From Promicromonospora sp. MEB111 (GTDB lineage Bacteria; Actinomycetota; Actinomycetes; Actinomycetales; Cellulomonadaceae): a stretch of 64,000 bases of DNA. Location: positions 1 to 64,000 of the forward strand of contig NZ_JARVSD010000004.1 in assembly GCF_030209445.1 (NCBI RefSeq), read 5' to 3'. Positions 51,976 through 59,945 of the stretch are shown piece after piece. The stretch's first letter is position 1. Each line of letters opens with the position of its first letter. The notes under the pieces were generated by a model. That model ran no database searches. It saw nothing but the letters and a program-made list of their open reading frames with translations, and was not told the origin of the DNA. The position numbers and the translations under genes are program-made.

Positions 51976-53514
51976 GTGACGGACGGCCCGGCACTTCTTC
52001 GTGCCACGGGGATCAGCAAGTCCTTCCCCGGGGTGCGCGCGCTCGACGACGTCCACCTCGACCTGCGGCACGGCGAGGTGCTGGCGCTCGTCGGCGAGAA
52101 CGGGGCGGGCAAGTCCACGCTCCTCAAGCTGCTGTCCGGGATCCACCGGCCCGACGCGGGGACCATGGAGCTCGACGGTGCGCCCATGAGCCCTGCAGGC
52201 CCGCGGCAGGCCAACGAGCTCGGCATCAGCGTGATCCACCAGGAGTTCCACCTCATGCCCGACCTCACGGTCGCGCAGAACATCTTCATCGGTCGCGAGC
52301 CCCGGCGCGCCGGGCTGCTCATCCGCGACGACGAGCTGGAGCGTCGCGCGGGCAGGCTCTTCGAGCGGCTCGGCATCCCCCTGGACCCGCGGCAGCCCGT
52401 GGCGCACCTGAGTGTCGCCGGCCAGCAGATGGTCGAGATCGCCAAGGCGCTCTCGTTCGACGCCCGCGTGCTGATCATGGACGAGCCGACGGCGGCGCTG
52501 ACCGAGACCGAGGTCGCCACGCTGTTCCGCATCGTGCGCGACTTCGTCTCCCCGCGCACCGGCGTCATCTACGTGTCGCACCGGATGGACGAGATCAAGG
52601 AGATCTCCGACCGCATCACCGTGCTGCGCGACGGCCGGTACGTCGACACGCTGCCCACGGCGGGGACCGCGACGCGGGACGTCATCGCCGCCATGGTGGG
52701 GCGACAGCTCGCGACCGGGGTGCGGCCGGAGCCCGCACCCGGGGTGGCGGACCGTGAGGTGGCGCTCGCGGTGCGGGGCCTCAGCACCCGCGCTCTGCTC
52801 AAGGACGTGTCCTTCGAGCTGTACCGCGGCGAGATCCTCGGCCTCGCGGGGCTCATGGGCGCCGGCCGCACGGAGGTGGCCCGGGCGATCATCGGGGCGG
52901 ACCGGTCCTCGGGCGCGGTCGAGGTGAACGGCAAGCCGGTCACGGTGCGCAGTCCCGCCGACGCCGTCCGGCACGGCATCGGCTACCTCTCCGAGGACCG
53001 CAAGCGCTACGGCCTGCTGCTGGACCAGGACGTGGTCCGCAACGTCATGCTGTCCTCGCTGCCCGGCATGACGCGGGGCGGGTTCGTGCGGGACGCCGAC
53101 GGGCGCCGGGTCGCCGCCGAGATGGTGGACCGGCTCTCGATCCGGACCCCGTCGGTGACCCAGCGGGCCAAGAACCTCTCGGGCGGCAACCAGCAGAAGG
53201 TGGTCCTGGCCAAGTGGCTGGTGCGGGACTGCGACGTGCTGATCGTCGACGAGCCGACGCGCGGGATCGACGTCGGCGCCAAGGACGAGATCTACACCCT
53301 GCTCACGGGCCTGGCCGCGCAGGGCAAGTCGATCGTCGTCATCTCGTCGGAGCTGCCGGAGGTGCTGCGGCTGGCCGACCGGATCGTCGTCATGTGCGAG
53401 GGCCGGGTCACCGGCACGCTCGCCAACGCCGACGCGACCCAGCACCACATCATGGAGCTCGCGACGCGGTTCGGTGCCGACCGCTCGCTCGTCACGACCG
53501 GAGGCGACGCATGA
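51976..53514 (+). CDS. sugar ABC importer ATP-binding protein (RbsA-like)
   Basis: A 512-residue protein with two fused ABC domains. Domain 1: Walker [12 protein letters not shown] near 38, signature [15 protein letters not shown] (Q-loop IHQEFHL) and Walker [12 protein letters not shown] near 170. Domain 2: a degenerate P-loop [14 protein letters not shown] near 295, intact signature [15 protein letters not shown] near 395 and [12 protein letters not shown]. This is the RbsA/RhaT/XylG class feeding a single permease and a periplasmic-type binding protein. The GTG at 51976 has AGGGAG 6 bases upstream. First gene of a three-gene operon; ATGA overlap with the permease. Substrate inferred to be L-fucose or a related deoxyhexose from neighbours. 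Confidence 0.9.
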   Translation: MTDGPALLRATGISKSFPGVRALDDVHLDLRHGEVLALVGENGAGKSTLLKLLSGIHRPDAGTMELDGAPMSPAGPRQANELGISVIHQEFHLMPDLTVAQNIFIGREPRRAGLLIRDDELERRAGRLFERLGIPLDPRQPVAHLSVAGQQMVEIAKALSFDARVLIMDEPTAALTETEVATLFRIVRDFVSPRTGVIYVSHRMDEIKEISDRITVLRDGRYVDTLPTAGTATRDVIAAMVGRQLATGVRPEPAPGVADREVALAVRGLSTRALLKDVSFELYRGEILGLAGLMGAGRTEVARAIIGADRSSGAVEVNGKPVTVRSPADAVRHGIGYLSEDRKRYGLLLDQDVVRNVMLSSLPGMTRGGFVRDADGRRVAAEMVDRLSIRTPSVTQRAKNLSGGNQQKVVLAKWLVRDCDVLIVDEPTRGIDVGAKDEIYTLLTGLAAQGKSIVVISSELPEVLRLADRIVVMCEGRVTGTLANADATQHHIMELATRFGADRSLVTTGGDA

Positions 53515-54470
53515 ATGTCACCAGGCTCGGCAACCGCCAGCAGCTCCAGCAGCTCCTCGCCTTCGGCGGGCTGGTGGTCATCTTCGTGTTCTTCTCGGTG
53601 GCCAGCCCGTACTTCCTCGACTGGGCCAACGTGAAGGGCATCCTGCTCGCCACCGCCGTCACCGGGATCATGGCGCTGGGCGCCACGCTCGTCATCGCGA
53701 CGGGCGGGATCGACCTGTCCGTGGGTACCGGCATGACGCTGTGCTCGGTGATGACCGGCGTGTTCCTGGCGAACCTCGGGCTGCCGCTCGTGGTCGGGGT
53801 GCTGGGCGGGCTGGCGATCGGGGCGCTGATCGGCCTGCTCAACGGGCTGAACGTCGCGTACCTCCGGCTGCCGCCGTTCATCGCCACGCTCGCGATGATG
53901 ATGGTGGCGCAGGGGCTCTCGCTGGTCATCTCGGGGACCAAGCCCATCTACTTCAGCGACGTGCCCGGGTTCGGCCAGCTCGCGGGCGGCGAGCTCGTGC
54001 CCGGGCTGCCCAACGCCGTCCTCATCTTCTTCGTCGCCGCCGTGCTGGCGGGCGTGACGCTCAGCAAGACGCTCACGGGGCGCTACGCCCTGTCGATCGG
54101 CTCCAACGAGGAGGCGACGGCGATCTCCGGCGTCGACGTGCGTCGGTGGAAGGTGGTCATCTACGTCGTGGCCGGCCTGTTCACGGGGCTCGCCGGCGTC
54201 GTCATGGCCTCGCGCCTCAACTCCGCGCAGCCCGGCCTCGGGCTGGGGTACGAGCTGGAGGCCATCGCCGCCGTCGTCATCGGCGGCACCTCGCTGCGTG
54301 GCGGCAAGGCGACGATCCTCGGCACCGTCATCGGCGCGCTGATCATGGCGACGCTCACCAACGGCCTGCGGATCATGTCGATCCCGCAGGAGTGGCAGAA
54401 GGTCGCCGTCGGCATCGTGATCGTGCTGGCGGTGTACGCCGACATGTTGCGGCGGGGCAAGGAAGCCTGA
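53511..54470 (+). CDS. sugar ABC importer permease (RbsC-like)
   Basis: A 319-residue permease with eight to ten helices and the BPD_transp_2 signature: LVIATGGIDLSVGTGMTLCS near residue 61, GLLNGLNVAYLRLPPFIATLAMM near 107, and AIAAVVIGGTSLRGGKATILGTVIGAL near 250. It forms a homodimeric channel with the RbsA-like ATPase. The ATG overlaps the preceding stop (ATGA). After the stop come two exact 19-bp repeats leading into the binding-protein gene. Confidence 0.9.
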   Translation: MNVTRLGNRQQLQQLLAFGGLVVIFVFFSVASPYFLDWANVKGILLATAVTGIMALGATLVIATGGIDLSVGTGMTLCSVMTGVFLANLGLPLVVGVLGGLAIGALIGLLNGLNVAYLRLPPFIATLAMMMVAQGLSLVISGTKPIYFSDVPGFGQLAGGELVPGLPNAVLIFFVAAVLAGVTLSKTLTGRYALSIGSNEEATAISGVDVRRWKVVIYVVAGLFTGLAGVVMASRLNSAQPGLGLGYELEAIAAVVIGGTSLRGGKATILGTVIGALIMATLTNGLRIMSIPQEWQKVAVGIVIVLAVYADMLRRGKEA

Positions 54471-54480
54471 CGCCGCCGTC

Positions 54481-54518
54481 CGACCACGGACGTTCGAACC
54501 GACCACGGACGTTCGAAC
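54481..54518 (+). repeat. 19-bp tandem duplication before binding-protein gene
   Basis: CGACCACGGACGTTCGAAC twice exactly, then a third partial copy leading into GAAGGAG, the ribosome site. Each full unit contains the palindrome GTTCGAAC. It may simply be repeat expansion in an operon spacer. Confidence 0.85.
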
Positions 54519-54543
54519 CGACCACCGAAGGAGCTGGACCCGG

Positions 54544-55530
54544 ATGAACAGCAGCAGCACCACGCGCAGGCGCCTGATGGCCCTCGCCGCGTCCGTCGCC
54601 GTCCTCGCCCTCGGGGCGTGCGCCTCGGGCGGCTCGGGAGGCGGGGCGCCCGGGACGGGGGACAAGCCCTACGTGGCCCTGGTCTCGAAGGGTTTCCAGC
54701 ACCAGTTCTGGCAGGCGGTCAAGCAGGGCGCCGACGACGCCGCGGCCGAGCTCGGCGTCGAGGTCACGTTCGAGGGGCCGGAGACCGAGACCGAGGTGGA
54801 GAAGCAGCTCACCATGCTGCAGACGGCCCTGGACAAGAGCCCGGACGCGATCGGCTACGCGGCCCTGGACTCCGAGGCGTCCATCCCGATGATGACGGAC
54901 GCGCAGTCGCGGGGCATCCCCGTCATCGCCTTCGACTCGGGCGTGGACTCCGACGTGCCGGTGACCACGGTGTCCACGGACAACCTCGCCGCGTCGGCCG
55001 AGGCGGCCAAGCACATGGCCGAGCTGGTCGGCAGCGGCAAGATCGCGATCGTGGGGCACGACCAGACGTCGCAGACCGGGCAGCAGCGCGTCGAGGGGTT
55101 CACCGCGTACATCCACGAGAACGCGCCGGACATCGAGATCGTCGACACCCAGTACGCCGCGGGCGACCAGCTCAAGTCGGCCGACGCCGCGAAGGCGATC
55201 ATGCAGGCCCACCCCGACCTCAAGGGCATCTACGGCACCAACGAGGGGTCGGCGATCGGCGTCGTCAAGGCGGTCCAGGAGTCCGGGCGGTCGGGCGAGC
55301 TCACCGTGATCGGCTTCGACTCCGGCAAGGCGCAGACCGACGCGATCCGCGACGGCCTGATGGCCGGGGCGATCACCCAGGACCCGATCAAGATGGGCTA
55401 CGAGACGGTGAAGGCCGCCGTCGCCGCGATCGACGGCGAGGAGGTCGAGCCCGTCATCGACTCCGGCTTCTACTGGTACGACCAGACGAACATCGACGAC
55501 GAGGAGATCGCCGCGGTGCTGTACGAGTAG
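54544..55530 (+). CDS. sugar ABC importer binding lipoprotein (RbsB-like)
   Basis: A 328-residue lipoprotein. Lipobox ALGACAS near residue 21. A Peripla_BP_4 fold follows: KPYVALVSKGFQHQFWQAVK near 40, IPVIAFDSGVDSD near 123, GTNEGSAIGVVKAVQESG near 232 and VIGFDSGKAQTDAIRDG near 256. It captures a monosaccharide for the RbsA/RbsC-type importer. GAAGGAG precedes the ATG. It is the last gene of the operon and converges on the GntR gene over 25 bp without a visible hairpin. Confidence 0.9.
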   Translation: MNSSSTTRRRLMALAASVAVLALGACASGGSGGGAPGTGDKPYVALVSKGFQHQFWQAVKQGADDAAAELGVEVTFEGPETETEVEKQLTMLQTALDKSPDAIGYAALDSEASIPMMTDAQSRGIPVIAFDSGVDSDVPVTTVSTDNLAASAEAAKHMAELVGSGKIAIVGHDQTSQTGQQRVEGFTAYIHENAPDIEIVDTQYAAGDQLKSADAAKAIMQAHPDLKGIYGTNEGSAIGVVKAVQESGRSGELTVIGFDSGKAQTDAIRDGLMAGAITQDPIKMGYETVKAAVAAIDGEEVEPVIDSGFYWYDQTNIDDEEIAAVLYE

Positions 55531-55555
55531 CGCGTGGCAGACCCTCCCGCACGTG

Positions 55556-56260
55556 TCAGGAGTCCTCGTCCAGGTTCTCCGGCTTCGGCAGCCAGTCCTC
55601 GACGCCCAGGAGGTGGGCCGCCATCCGGATCCGGGCGGCCTCGGGATCACGCGCGGCGAGCGCACGCCAGACGGCCTCGTGCTCGCCGTGCGTGCGCGCC
55701 TCGATGCCCTCGGCGTGCAGCACGCGCCACAGGCGCGCCCGCACGGTGCGGCCGGCGAACGACTCGATCAGCGCCTCCAGCACCGGGTTGCCGGTGTGCG
55801 CCGCGATCACGCGGTGGAACGCGATGTCGACCTCGATGAACCGGTCGTGGTCCACCTCTGCGCCGTCCAGCACCCCGGCGACCTGGTCCAGGACGGCCCG
55901 GGCCTCGGCGAGCGCCTCGTCGGTCATCCGGGTGGCCGCCAGCCCGGCGGCCTCCGTCTCCAGGACGCGGCGGACGCTGTGGAAGGCGGGCAGCGCGCCG
56001 TCGTCCTGCAGGTCGAGGACCAGGGCCATGGGGGAGAGCAGGCGCGCGGCGTCGAGGCTGGTGACGTACGTGCCGTCACCCTGCCGGGTGTGCAGCACGC
56101 CGAGGATCGACAGCGCGCGCACGCCCTCGCGCAGGGAGCCGCGGGAGACCTGGAGCTCGTCGGCCAGGTCCTTCTCCACCGGCAGGCGGTCGCCGGGTCG
56201 CAGCCTGCCGTCGAGGATCATCCTGCGGATGCCGTCGACGACCTCGTCAGTGCGGGACAT
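55556..56260 (-). CDS. GntR-family (FCD) regulator of the sugar cluster
   Basis: A 234-residue regulator. GntR winged helix at 5-72 (VVDGIRRMILDGRLRPGDRLP, ADELQVSRGSLREGVRALSILGVL), then an all-helical FCD ligand domain with metal-binding residues in DIAFHRVIAAHTGN near 145 and HGEHEAVWRAL near 192. FCD regulators bind hydroxy- or sugar-acids. It is co-transcribed with the fuconate dehydratase (14-base overlap), and three CATCYGATG palindromes lie upstream of the units it should control, so it is the probable repressor responding to fuconate or keto-deoxy-fuconate. Confidence 0.88.
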   Translation of the reverse strand: MSRTDEVVDGIRRMILDGRLRPGDRLPVEKDLADELQVSRGSLREGVRALSILGVLHTRQGDGTYVTSLDAARLLSPMALVLDLQDDGALPAFHSVRRVLETEAAGLAATRMTDEALAEARAVLDQVAGVLDGAEVDHDRFIEVDIAFHRVIAAHTGNPVLEALIESFAGRTVRARLWRVLHAEGIEARTHGEHEAVWRALAARDPEAARIRMAAHLLGVEDWLPKPENLDEDS

Positions 56261-57683
56261 GCCCCGAAGTATCCCGCACAGAAGTATCCGGCACAGGTGT
56301 GTCGCGTACCGGAGCGCCGCCCACCGAGGTCTCGCCCACCCAGTACGTCCCGTCCGGGAACCGGAACCGGTCGATCGACTCCTCGTACATCTGCGTGGAG
56401 TAGCCGGGCAGCGCCGGCAGCACGTACGCGGTGCCCGCGCCCCGGTCGGCGACGACGCACGGGTCGGTGAAGTGCTCGTGCAGGTGGTCCACGTACTCGG
56501 TCACGCGGCCGGTGAGGTCGCCGCCGATCGCCACGTAGTCCAGCACGGAGACGTGCTGCACCATCTCGCACAGGCCGACGCCGCCCGCGTGCGGGCACAC
56601 CGGCACGCCGAACCTGGCCGCGAGCAGCAGCACGGCGACGATCTCGTTGATGCTGGCCAGCCGCCCGGTGTCGAGCTGGCAGTAGTCGATCGCCTCGGCC
56701 TGGAAGAGCTGCTTGAACATCACGCGGTTGTGGCAGTGCTCGCCCGTCGCGACGCCGACCGGCGCGACGGCGCGGCGCACCGCGGCGTGGCCCAGGATGT
56801 CGTCGGGCGAGGTGGGCTCCTCGATCCACAGGGGGTCGAACCGCGCCAGCTCGCGCATCCACTCGATCGCCTGCGGCACGTCCCACACCTGGTTGGCGTC
56901 GATCATCAGGTTCCGGTCGGGGCCCAGCACCTCGCGCGCGATGGTCAGCCGGCGGACGTCCTCGTCGAGGTTCGCCCCGACCTTCAGCTTCACGTGCTGG
57001 TACCCGGCGTCCACGGCCTCCTGGCACAGCCGCCGCAGCTTGTCGTCGCTGTAGCCGAGCCAGCCGGCCGACGTCGTGTAGACGGGGTAGCCGGTGCGCT
57101 CCAGGTGGTCCAGGCGCTCCTGCCGTCCTGCTTCCCGGGACCTCAGGATCGCCAGCGCCTCGTCGCGGGTCAGGGCGTCGGAGAGGTAGCGCAGGTCGGC
57201 GACGTCGACGAGCTGCTCGGGGGTCATGTCCACGAGCAGCCGCCACAGCGGCTTGCCCGCGCGGCGCGCCGCCAGGTCCCAGGCGGCGTTGAGCACGGCC
57301 GCCAGCGACAAGTGCACCACGCCCTTCTCGGGTCCGAGCCAGCGCAGCTGGCTGTCGGCGGTCAGGTCGCGGTAGACCGCGCCCATGTCCGCGACGAGCT
57401 CGTCGACGTCGCGGCCCACGAGCACCGCGGCCTGCTGCCGCGCGGCCTCCGCCACGATGTCGTTGCCCCGGCCGATCGTGAACGTCAGGCCGTACCCGCC
57501 GAGCGTGCCTCCGGATCCGGACGGGCCGGCGGAATCCGAGGCGGCGGGGTCGGGCGCGTCGGTCTCCAGCACGACGTAGGCCGCCGAGTAGTCGGCGTCC
57601 TTGTTCATCGCGTCCGAGCCGTCGGCGGTGGCCGACGTCGGGAACCGCACGTCCTCGACGCGCACTCCGGTGATCGTGGCCAT
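56247..57683 (-). CDS. L-fuconate dehydratase (enolase superfamily)
   Basis: A 478-residue enolase-superfamily enzyme that dehydrates L-fuconate to 2-keto-3-deoxy-L-fuconate. Seen: catalytic KxK in QHVKLKVGAN near residue 230, metal ligands in MIDANQVWD near 259 and WIEEPTSPDD near 287, a further block GVATGEHCHNRVMFKQLFQ near 313, and VCPHAGGVGLCEMVQH near 365 with the general-base His. These match FucD closely. An insert (DAPDPAASDSAGPSGSG) sits near residue 45, and the tail carries RDTPVPDTSVRDT repeats absent from typical FucD. The ATG at 57683 has GAGGGAG upstream and the CATCYGATG operator about 20 bases before that. First gene of the fucD-gntR operon. Confidence 0.9.
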   Translation of the reverse strand: MATITGVRVEDVRFPTSATADGSDAMNKDADYSAAYVVLETDAPDPAASDSAGPSGSGGTLGGYGLTFTIGRGNDIVAEAARQQAAVLVGRDVDELVADMGAVYRDLTADSQLRWLGPEKGVVHLSLAAVLNAAWDLAARRAGKPLWRLLVDMTPEQLVDVADLRYLSDALTRDEALAILRSREAGRQERLDHLERTGYPVYTTSAGWLGYSDDKLRRLCQEAVDAGYQHVKLKVGANLDEDVRRLTIAREVLGPDRNLMIDANQVWDVPQAIEWMRELARFDPLWIEEPTSPDDILGHAAVRRAVAPVGVATGEHCHNRVMFKQLFQAEAIDYCQLDTGRLASINEIVAVLLLAARFGVPVCPHAGGVGLCEMVQHVSVLDYVAIGGDLTGRVTEYVDHLHEHFTDPCVVADRGAGTAYVLPALPGYSTQMYEESIDRFRFPDGTYWVGETSVGGAPVRDTPVPDTSVRDTSGHVPH

Positions 57684-57698
57684 GCCGCTCCCTCGCAA

Positions 57699-57709
57699 AC
57701 ATCCGATGA
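57699..57709. promoter_or_regulatory. CATCYGATG operator, fuconate dehydratase promoter
   Basis: ACATCCGATGA, 16 bases upstream of the dehydratase ATG on the minus strand. The rest of the gap to 57847 carries no gene. Confidence 0.65.
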
Positions 57710-57847
57710 AATGCCTGCAATCTACGGACGGGGGCGCTGCGGGTCAAGGTGTTGCGTGGGACGGCTACGGGATCGCGGGGCGATTGGTTCGATCAATGCG
57801 ATGGGCCGATGACGGGCACCGGGCCTGCCGTCGGCTCACCCCTCACC

Positions 57848-59095
57848 TCAGACCAGGACCTCGCCGTCCCTGGCGACGACCCGGCCGGCCGCGACCACGA
57901 GGGCGCGGCGCGGGGCGCGGACCACGGCGTCGGGCACGTTCTGGGCGTCGACCAGCACGACGTCGGCCGGTGCGCCGGCGACCAGGTCGTGCGCCGCGCG
58001 GCCGACGAAGCGGGCGGCGTCGGCCGAGGCGATGCGGGCCGCGGTGACCAGGTCCTCGTCGCGCCGGAAGCCGGACAGGCGGGCGAGCTGCGTGGTCAGC
58101 GTGAGCAGGTCCCCGGTGCCGTAGGGGGACCACAGGTCACGGATGCCGTCCGTGCCCAGGCCCACGGCGACGCCGGCGGCGCGCAGCGCGTGCAGCGGCA
58201 GGGGAGCGGCGCCGATCGGCGCGACCGTGGTCATCGTGATGCCCGCCTCGCCCATCGCCGCGACCAGGTCGGCCTGGCGGGTGCCCGCGAGCTGCCCGAC
58301 GGCGAAGCCGTGCGCCACGTTGACCTTGCCCTGCAGGCCGGACCGGACGGTGCGGTCGATCATCAGCTCGATCTGGAACGCGCCCAGCTCGCCGCCGTCG
58401 TGCAGGTGCACGTCGATGCCGACGCCGCGCCGCTCCGCGATCGCGAACAGGCCGTCGAGCTGGCCCACCGGGTCGCGGTCGATGGACGCCGGGTCCAGGC
58501 CGCCGACGTGCTCGGCCCCGGCGGCCGCCGCCTGGTCGAGCAGGTCCAGCACGCCCGGGCGACGCAGCACGCCGTCCTGCGGGAACGCCACGATCTCGGC
58601 GTGCACCGCACCGCCCAGGGCGGCGACGGCCTCGCGCACCACCTCGATGCCGCGCAGCCCCACACCCAGGTCGACGTCCACGTGCGAGCGGACGGCGGTG
58701 GTGCCGGTGCGGACCGACTCGCGCAGCACGGCGAGCGTCACGTCGACGCCCGGGATGCCGAGCTCGTCGCGGTGCGCGCGCTCGTGCGCGATCCGGCCCT
58801 GCGTGCCCGGCTCCCCGCCGTAGCTCACCCACGGCTTGCCCCACCACGACTTGTCGACGTGCGCGTGCGCGTTGACCAGGCCGGGCAACGCGAGCAGGCC
58901 GCCGCCGTCGACGACGCCGGGCGCGCCCTCGACGGTCCCGCCGGGCGCGCCGCCGCCGGTGTCGCGGGCGGCGCCGCCCGCTGCCGGGTCGTGGGGGAGG
59001 ACGGCGGTGATCACGCCGTCGGCGATGTGCAGGTCGCTGCGCTCGCCGCCCCAGGGGCGCACGTCGCGCAGGACGGTGACGGGGGTGGTGCTCAT
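57848..59095 (-). CDS. cytosine-deaminase-like amidohydrolase
   Basis: A 415-residue metal-dependent hydrolase of the amidohydrolase superfamily, cytosine deaminase/AtzC branch. Metal ligands: NAHAHVDKSW near residue 74 (HxH), HLHDGG near 222 (His), AHGFAVG near 261 (His), GTDGIRD near 324 (Asp). An Ala/Gly-rich insert (AAGGAARDTGGGAPGG) sits near residue 40. It would deaminate or dechlorinate a ring amine; the exact substrate is unknown. It is divergent from a GntR regulator over 72 bp and was probably acquired as a unit with it; relation to the fucose genes is doubtful. Confidence 0.82.
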   Translation of the reverse strand: MSTTPVTVLRDVRPWGGERSDLHIADGVITAVLPHDPAAGGAARDTGGGAPGGTVEGAPGVVDGGGLLALPGLVNAHAHVDKSWWGKPWVSYGGEPGTQGRIAHERAHRDELGIPGVDVTLAVLRESVRTGTTAVRSHVDVDLGVGLRGIEVVREAVAALGGAVHAEIVAFPQDGVLRRPGVLDLLDQAAAAGAEHVGGLDPASIDRDPVGQLDGLFAIAERRGVGIDVHLHDGGELGAFQIELMIDRTVRSGLQGKVNVAHGFAVGQLAGTRQADLVAAMGEAGITMTTVAPIGAAPLPLHALRAAGVAVGLGTDGIRDLWSPYGTGDLLTLTTQLARLSGFRRDEDLVTAARIASADAARFVGRAAHDLVAGAPADVVLVDAQNVPDAVVRAPRRALVVAAGRVVARDGEVLV

Positions 59096-59126
59096 GAGGG
59101 TTCCTTCCTCGGTGGGGCAGGCGGCG

Positions 59127-59144
59127 TAAAATGGTATCCCATTT
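59127..59144. promoter_or_regulatory. divergent promoter and GntR operator
   Basis: TAAAAT (59127-59132) is a consensus -10 for the plus-strand GntR gene. It overlaps the inverted repeat AAATGG/CCATTT (59129-59144, centre TATC), which contains TGGTATCCCA, close to the TGGTATACCA type bound by FCD GntR regulators. Binding there would block both promoters. Confidence 0.65.
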
Positions 59145-59167
59145 CAGTTCCTGGCAGGATGGCGCCC

Positions 59168-59827
59168 ATGAGCATGCCGCCGGACGGCGACTTCGAGCCC
59201 GAGTCGGTGCGGGTCGCGCGTGCCGTCCGCGAGCAGATCGTGGACGGCACCCGCGCGCCCGGCAGCCGGCTCGTCGAACGCGACCTCGCCGCGGAGCTGG
59301 GCGTGAGCCGCATCCCGGTGCGGGACGCCCTGCGGGCGCTCGTCGCGGAGGGGCTGGTCACGCCGCGCCCGCGGACCTGGGCCGTCGTGCGGGAGTTCAC
59401 CGACGCCGACGTCGCGCACCTGCAGGAGGTGCGCGAGGCGACCGACCCCACGCAGTTCCGGCTCGCCGCGCGGCGGCGCACCCCGGAGCAGCTCGCGGCC
59501 CTGACCGAGGCATGGGAGCGCGAGGACGCCGCCGCCCGGCGCGGCGACGCCCCGGCGGCACGGCGGGCGGCGGCGGACTTCCACGAGGCGGTCGTCGCGG
59601 CGTCGGGCAACCCCGTGCTCGCCGAGCTGCACGCCGTCACCGCCAGCCGGGTGCGGTGGCTCCTGGCCCAGCACTCCGACCTGACGGGCATCGCGGACGA
59701 GCACCGGGCGCTGCTCGACGCCGTCCGCGACCAGGACGCCGAGGCCGCCGCGCGGCTGGCCCGCGAGCACCTGCGCACGAGCCGCTCGGCGGCGGCCGAG
59801 CGCCGGGCGGCGCCGTCGCCGGGGTAG
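59168..59827 (+). CDS. GntR-family (FCD) regulator
   Basis: A 219-residue regulator. GntR winged helix at about 10-77 (VREQIVDGTRAPGSRLVERD, ELGVSRIPVRDALRALVAEGLV, RTWAVVREF), FCD domain with AADFHEAVVAASGNPVL near 137 and DEHRALLDAVRD near 178. It is divergent from the cytosine-deaminase-like gene, with an inverted-repeat operator between, so local control is likely. Starts at 59159, 59168 and 59174 are all in frame; AGGA 8 bases before 59168 favours that one. The stop codon opens a 15-bp repeat tract. Confidence 0.86.
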   Translation: MSMPPDGDFEPESVRVARAVREQIVDGTRAPGSRLVERDLAAELGVSRIPVRDALRALVAEGLVTPRPRTWAVVREFTDADVAHLQEVREATDPTQFRLAARRRTPEQLAALTEAWEREDAAARRGDAPAARRAAADFHEAVVAASGNPVLAELHAVTASRVRWLLAQHSDLTGIADEHRALLDAVRDQDAEAAARLAREHLRTSRSAAAERRAAPSPG

Positions 59828-59883
59828 GGCTCCGGGCAGTAGGGCTCCAGGCAGTAAGGCTCCAAGCAGTAAGGCTGCAGGGA
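59824..59883 (+). repeat. 15-bp tandem repeat starting at a stop codon
   Basis: Four 15-bp units of the GTAGGGCTCCAGGCA type, the first containing the TAG stop of the GntR gene. Every unit repeats TAG or TAA. The remaining bases to 59945 hold nothing recognisable. Confidence 0.9.
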
Positions 59884-59945
59884 CCCGGTTCACACCCTCG
59901 GCGCGAGGTTCCTTCCCCGGTGTGCCCTCTCCGGCGTCCGGGCGG

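Noticed and set aside
54488-54518. GGTTCGAACC-like sequences (also near 13116) as tRNA T-loops
   Set aside because: No acceptor, anticodon or D-arm complement could be found around them. The 13116 case lies within a coding gene, the 54488 case is a spacer duplication.
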